A stretch of DNA of 64,000 nucleotides. Origin: Agapetus fuscipes (Eukaryota; Arthropoda; Insecta; Trichoptera; Glossosomatidae). The DNA lies in the NCBI GenBank assembly GCA_951799405.1, contig OX637332.1, forward strand, positions 10,545,001-10,609,000, written 5' to 3'. The position numbers and the translations under genes are program-made. This document shows, piece by piece, positions 57,901 through 63,900 of this stretch; position 1 is the stretch's first letter, and the number at the start of each line of letters is the position of its first letter. The notes under the pieces were generated by a model. That model was not told the origin of the DNA. It ran no database searches and saw nothing but the letters and a program-made list of their open reading frames with translations.

Positions 57901-60900
57901 CCAAATTAAAATATAATTTAGCTTTTTCCCTAATAATCCAGCTGGTGATATCATAATTTATTTTCTGTCCTGTGAATTTTTTTCATTCATGTGTTTGGTT
58001 GTGCATGTCTACAGCAGCCTAAAAAGGCTGATCTATCTATTTTGTTAGCATTTAGTATGATCCACTTATTGTAACAAGTAAAACTTAAAACTTACTTTCG
58101 ATTTCAAGAGACATGGATGCTTCGGCGGTGGTGCCATCGGAGTTCAATCCAACACATGTGTAGGTGCCTCTGTCTGAATATCTTGTTCCTGAGAAGACCA
58201 AAGCACTTCCTGTTTGGCGTATGCCTGGGCCAAGGCCTCCACCGTAAGGATCAACCTAAAAAATACACACGGATCCATTCAAATGGCATATTCTTTTGTT
58301 TATAAAAATTACCTACCAATCATTATTAAAGTGAATTTACAAGGAAATTATTTAAGATTTGAATATAGATATCATATCTAGCTCAATCAAAGGTTTTGGC
58401 AAGCTATGGCCAAGTGATCAAGACTCAACAGAGTAATCTCAATAAAGCGTGTTTGAAATAAAATAATGATGGTTTGATTTCTGTCCGCCCCTTATAATAG
58501 TAATAATATTAGGCTGATTTATCTGGTGAGCGCTGTTTTTGTGTGAATCACACCTCAAGAGCCATCTGCAAGCTTGGTCATCGCTTTAGAAAGCGCCAAT
58601 TCTCAAGCAAGACCCAGTTGGGGTAAGGCTGGATGGACCTATGTATGGTGACCGGTCTTTGATAAAGGCAGATTAATTTTTCAACCCAGCGAAGAGCAAA
58701 TTTGAAAAAATGAAATATTTTTTTCATGCTCGGCCAGGATTCCAACCCACTGCCTTCCAATCACGAGTTCGAAGTGTTAGCCACTAGACTACGGACCGGT
58801 CAATAGTCTTTGGCAATAATTTTGCCCCGGTTTAAGCAATGTATTTGGAATTATTTAAAAATTCAAATGGATAAAACAGAGTTTTAATTCACATAATAAA
58901 TAAATAATTGAATTAAAACTCTGTTTTATCCATTTGAATTTTTAAATAATTAAATATGGACTTTCACTGTGTAAACAGATTAACACTAAAAAATATAAAT
59001 GTATTTTGATATTGAAGCTCCCTACCTTTGTCCATCTGACCGTGGGTGGTGGGTTGCCTGTGGCATGACAGATGATGGTGAGAGTTTCCCCTTCAGCTAT
59101 AGTTAGACTTGACTGATCCAAATACACGGATCCCTCGGAAGAAGGCTCCGGATAGGGGAGTTCATCCTCTTCCACTTCTATGCGGACAGTGACTGGTGAG
59201 ATGCGCTGCTGAGCATTATCGGCAGAACACTGGTAGATACCTGCGTCTTGAGGACGCACATTGATCATTCTCAATTGACCATTGTTTGATTGGAAATTGT
59301 AAGGCAATCGGCCATCTTCTCTGTAATCAAAATGAAATAATCAGCTAGAAGTAAATGCCGTAAATTGACTTACATTTCGACTGTTAAAAAGCAATAGGGC
59401 ATAAGCGACAAAAACGAAATTGTTCAGGAGAGCAGATTAAAGTTTGAGATTGCAGAAAAATTGTATAACTTTTTTATTTTTTATCATATCGTTGAAATCA
59501 AAACAGCTCTAAAATTAAAAAAATAAAGGCATTTATTGGCATTCCTATTAAAGTTGTTTTACGATTTTTTTATGTCACAAACGCCGTTAGGACAAAACAG
59601 GCAAAAATCTTGTCAGTTACACCAAACCGATACTTCAAAAACTCAGTTGTTTGCTTGGGCATAAACAACAAAAAAATCATCATAGAGCTATGGGAGTTAG
59701 TGCTTTAGAAAGAGCGGAAAATTTGAAGTAGGATATCATTCATAACTCATTTTTGACCAAAACGTCCCTTATGCCCTACTTCCTTTTAACCGGCGATATG
59801 TTTAGGCTGTAGTTAAATATTTACATATTTGGTATAATTAACTTAAAAATGAATAGTTAATTACACGTTTTGGATATTAGACGAGCCATAATGGGAGAAC
59901 TTACAAAAAATTTCAAAGTTCATTCTCAATAGTTGTGCAGAAAGGGTGCCTCAATGTTGGCTACAAGTCTACAACATCATCCAAAAAGTGTAATTAATTT
60001 TTAAACCTAATTACATTCTTGTATAATATGTAAATACATATGTGTCCAATTTCTTCATTTTTATTCTTACTGATAATGAAGCATTTCGGCCATGTAAATA
60101 AGAATTAAATCCACATAGGTAGTTGACTCTCTTTTGTACAGCTGCATGATCCTGATTTTTGTTATACCCAATAAGAAAGTATTCTTATACACAATTAAAG
60201 GAACAAAATAAAGGAGAAATACAACTATATTATTTAAGAGCTATGGGTGAAATAGAGTATTACATTCCTTTAAAAGAGGAAAGCCGAGCTAATAGGGCAC
60301 TCAATTAGACATAACACCTTTCTTAACAACATCTTTGAAGGCAAAATCTTGGGAATACGAGCAAGAGGTCGCCCAAGAACTTCATACTTTAAGAATGTGA
60401 AGCGGCTCATGGATGTCTCTTCCTATTCGCATCTCAAGAGGATGACAACAGATAGAGACAAATCGCTGCCTTAGTGCTTGTTTACTGTAAACGCCATTGA
60501 GCTAATTTTACAGGAGCAATGTTTTTGTGTTTTGTTATTGTAATTGACAAAATCGTAATTCAATTGCCTATTTTACTGAAAGTACTGCAGGTCTGGCACT
60601 ATAATAATCGGTAAAAATCATAATAATGTTACGTTTAATACTAAAAAAAAGCGTTTTAAAATGGATATACGTCAAAGATGCGCAACGGAAATTTCGTAAA
60701 GTGGATATACAGTACTTAAAACGATCTTGAGATTGACCGGACGCTCGCAACAATCTTTTAGTGCTTGTGCTATGCGCCAAATCACATATAAAGGGTGTTC
60801 CAGTCACTTCTTCACCGCACATTATATTTGTTGTACTTATTTAACTCATATTACACAGTAGGCTATTGAACTTTCATTTGACTTTTATTTATTTCTTTAC

Positions 60901-63900
60901 TTCCTTCCTTTCCTATTAATACTCTAGTGTTACCAAAGAGATGGAAGAGAGAAGTTTATTATCAAAATATTTTTTTATTTTCTTTAAGGTTTTTTTTTGC
61001 TTTTTACTTTCTTGCTCTAGCTGAAGACTAAAAATTTCATTTTTTTCACGAAACGGCGCTATAAAGAAATCATCAACTCATCATCATCATAAAGAAAGTA
61101 TTGATTTGGTGTGAAATTTTTTTTTCGAGGTTTTCACGGAAATGAGTTGTCCTGGTGCAGGACATGCCAAAAAACACTATCTTTCAAAAACGTCCGTCTG
61201 TATGTGTGTGTGTGTGTGTGTGCGTGTGTATGTGTGTCACTTTCCAAAGTATTAGACTTAGAGATACCAAATTTTGGCTACATCAACTCTTTTGAACGTG
61301 TTTTAAATATGAATTACACGGCATTACACCAACTTCAAAATTCAAGATGGCTGCCATACAAAAAAAAACACAAAATTTCAGATGGCAACCCATAGACCCA
61401 GGTTTGCAAGAGTGTTGCCATACCTAATTTTTTTAGTAAAAATTTGAGCAACGACCACACTGAAAAAAATAATCTTGGAGCCGTTTTTGAGAAAAGTGCA
61501 ATTTTATGTTTTTTTTGTATGGCAGCCATCTTGAATTTTCAGGGTGATCCCATGCCGGTCAGCTCATCAAAATTTGTGGTTGTCAATTCTCTAAATCTAA
61601 AAATTGGTGTCTCTGTGATTAGTAGTATCGGCTGGGACATACACACATACGGACGGACAGGTTCAACAAATTAGGTTTTTTTGCACGTCCTGGCGCAAGA
61701 CAACTCATTTCCGTTGAAACCTCAATTTTTTTTTTGGACAAATACAATACTTTATAGCTCCTTCTGACTGCTATAAAGTAAAAATATATTGAAAAGTTCT
61801 CAGCAGTTAGAGTGTTAATAAAAAAATACTTTTTAGAAAATTTAAGACAATAATGATAACTTATATGATGTCATCATTATATTTTCCAAAAAGTGAATCA
61901 CATACAAAGTGAGAAATTTCCAGACAAAATGTTTGGTAATCAGAGGGTTAAAATTAGATAAAAGGCTGCGATTCTTAAAACTTTCTAAATAGCAATAATA
62001 ATCAGTCGTTACTTTTTCAAAACATGACAAAAAAGTTTACCCACCATACAAAGTCCAAGTTTGCATACGTTTGCGTTCAATGACCATCTATGTACATATG
62101 TATAATAATCGAGAATCGTAGTTGCAACGAAATATTAACATTCAAAACTCAGATCAATTGCATGCCCACAAACAGAAACTTGTAAGTTCGCGCTTGCAAA
62201 TGCTGAGTGTGTACTTACAAATTGAAACCAAATCTCAAATGAACATTAAGCCTGCAACTCTGACATTGACAAAGTGAATTATTTTTTACACTATGGGTGG
62301 TCAGCTTTATACCAACCTATAAATCAAGGTTCTTTCTTGTGTAATTGGCGTTTTTTTCAGAGACGACCAACCTCGCAGAGGGCTCTTGAGGTGTGATTCA
62401 CACAAAACGGCGCTCACCAAATAATCTTTTTTTTCTTCTTGAAACAGCATAAACTGGCAGATGATTCTAGCTTTACATTCGTCATACAGTGAGTTAATTT
62501 ATGCAAGAAAGTCGAGTACAGATTCTGTGCATTTTTTTTTATTATTTTGAAGAAAACATCAATTATATATCAGAAAATATGTTTTTTTAGGACAAAAGTT
62601 GTAGCTTTCTATCTCTTGTATAAAATGTTTACGAAAGTAAGTCTGTTTTTATTTCGAATTTCCAAATAGTGCGTGAACTACGTTATTGAAAGATGGAACA
62701 TTTTTATACGTTTCAATGTTTTGATGTTTGCTAATGATGCTCCTTGCCTGATAGGTTGGTATGAGGCTGACCCCCCATGCTGAAAAAATAGGTTCGCTTT
62801 TGCTTACGCCACCCTGATTTTACGGATATGTGACAGGAGTTGCAAGGTTTATGTTCATGTGAGATTTTGTTGATTTTAATTTTAAATTTAACGTCAATTT
62901 TCTATTTTCAATTTTCAGTAAGGATAGGCAGAATAAGAAGAAATGGAGGCAGCTCTGCAGAGGCTCTGGCCACCCCTAGCGGAATGGCGACAGAATTACA
63001 GTTACAGTTAGGCATATATACATAAATACTTGTTCAGATTATATTAAATTTTTATGAAAATAGAATATGATCTGTAATTTCGGCTGGTACATGCATACAT
63101 ACATATACGGACGGACGGGACATTATGTCTTGGGACATTTTATCGGTGGGCATTTTGTCGTGGTACCAAAAATATACTGTAAGTTATCCACGTACGTGTC
63201 TAATTAAGCATTTTGTAATCTCGTATGGCAATTATTGTCTATTAATAATTACCTACTGTTTCACGAACTAAAAATGTAGCAACCTGTATGTTAAAATGCC
63301 ATTACGTTCATTTCAACATATAATCGACTAACCGTTCACATTGAACAATGCAATGGCAGAAATTGTTTTTGCAGATGGTCCGGGAGATGTTTTTCTTCCT
63401 ATGAACTATAATTTTCAAAGGATTTATCTCAGGAATCCCTTGAAAACTTAAATATTCATCTCAAAATTCCGAGCGGGCTACGGTTAAAAAACGATGTTTA
63501 GGTGTGACGTCACACCCACGCGCGTCTGTGATTGGCAGATAAGGCAGCCACTCGTCAGCCACGCATGCGCATCAGCGTTTGTGGCGTATACAGTACACAA
63601 GCACTGAGTTGAAATTTCGAACACAGAATATCGTCTGTGAAAATGTTGAATAACTCGCACATTTGAAGACAAATACGTATTTTTTTTAGCTCAGATTGTG
63701 TAGAATTTTATTCTTAAGACAACTGCATCAAAAAGTCATATTTGACAAGATTGGCGTATACAGTAAACAAGAACTGGGGGAGCGAAATGGCTGACACAAT
63801 AAGGCGCTGCCTTTAGAAGATGATGTTGGTTCCTTTGAATTGTTAAGTTTTATGTTACCTGGTCCAGACAATCAAGTCAGCTGGTACTGTACTTCCGGCG

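Noticed and set aside
63480..63660. GC-richer island with gacgtcac and gcatgcgc motifs
   Set aside because: Could be a promoter or a transposon end, but lies in a perlecan intron with no other support.
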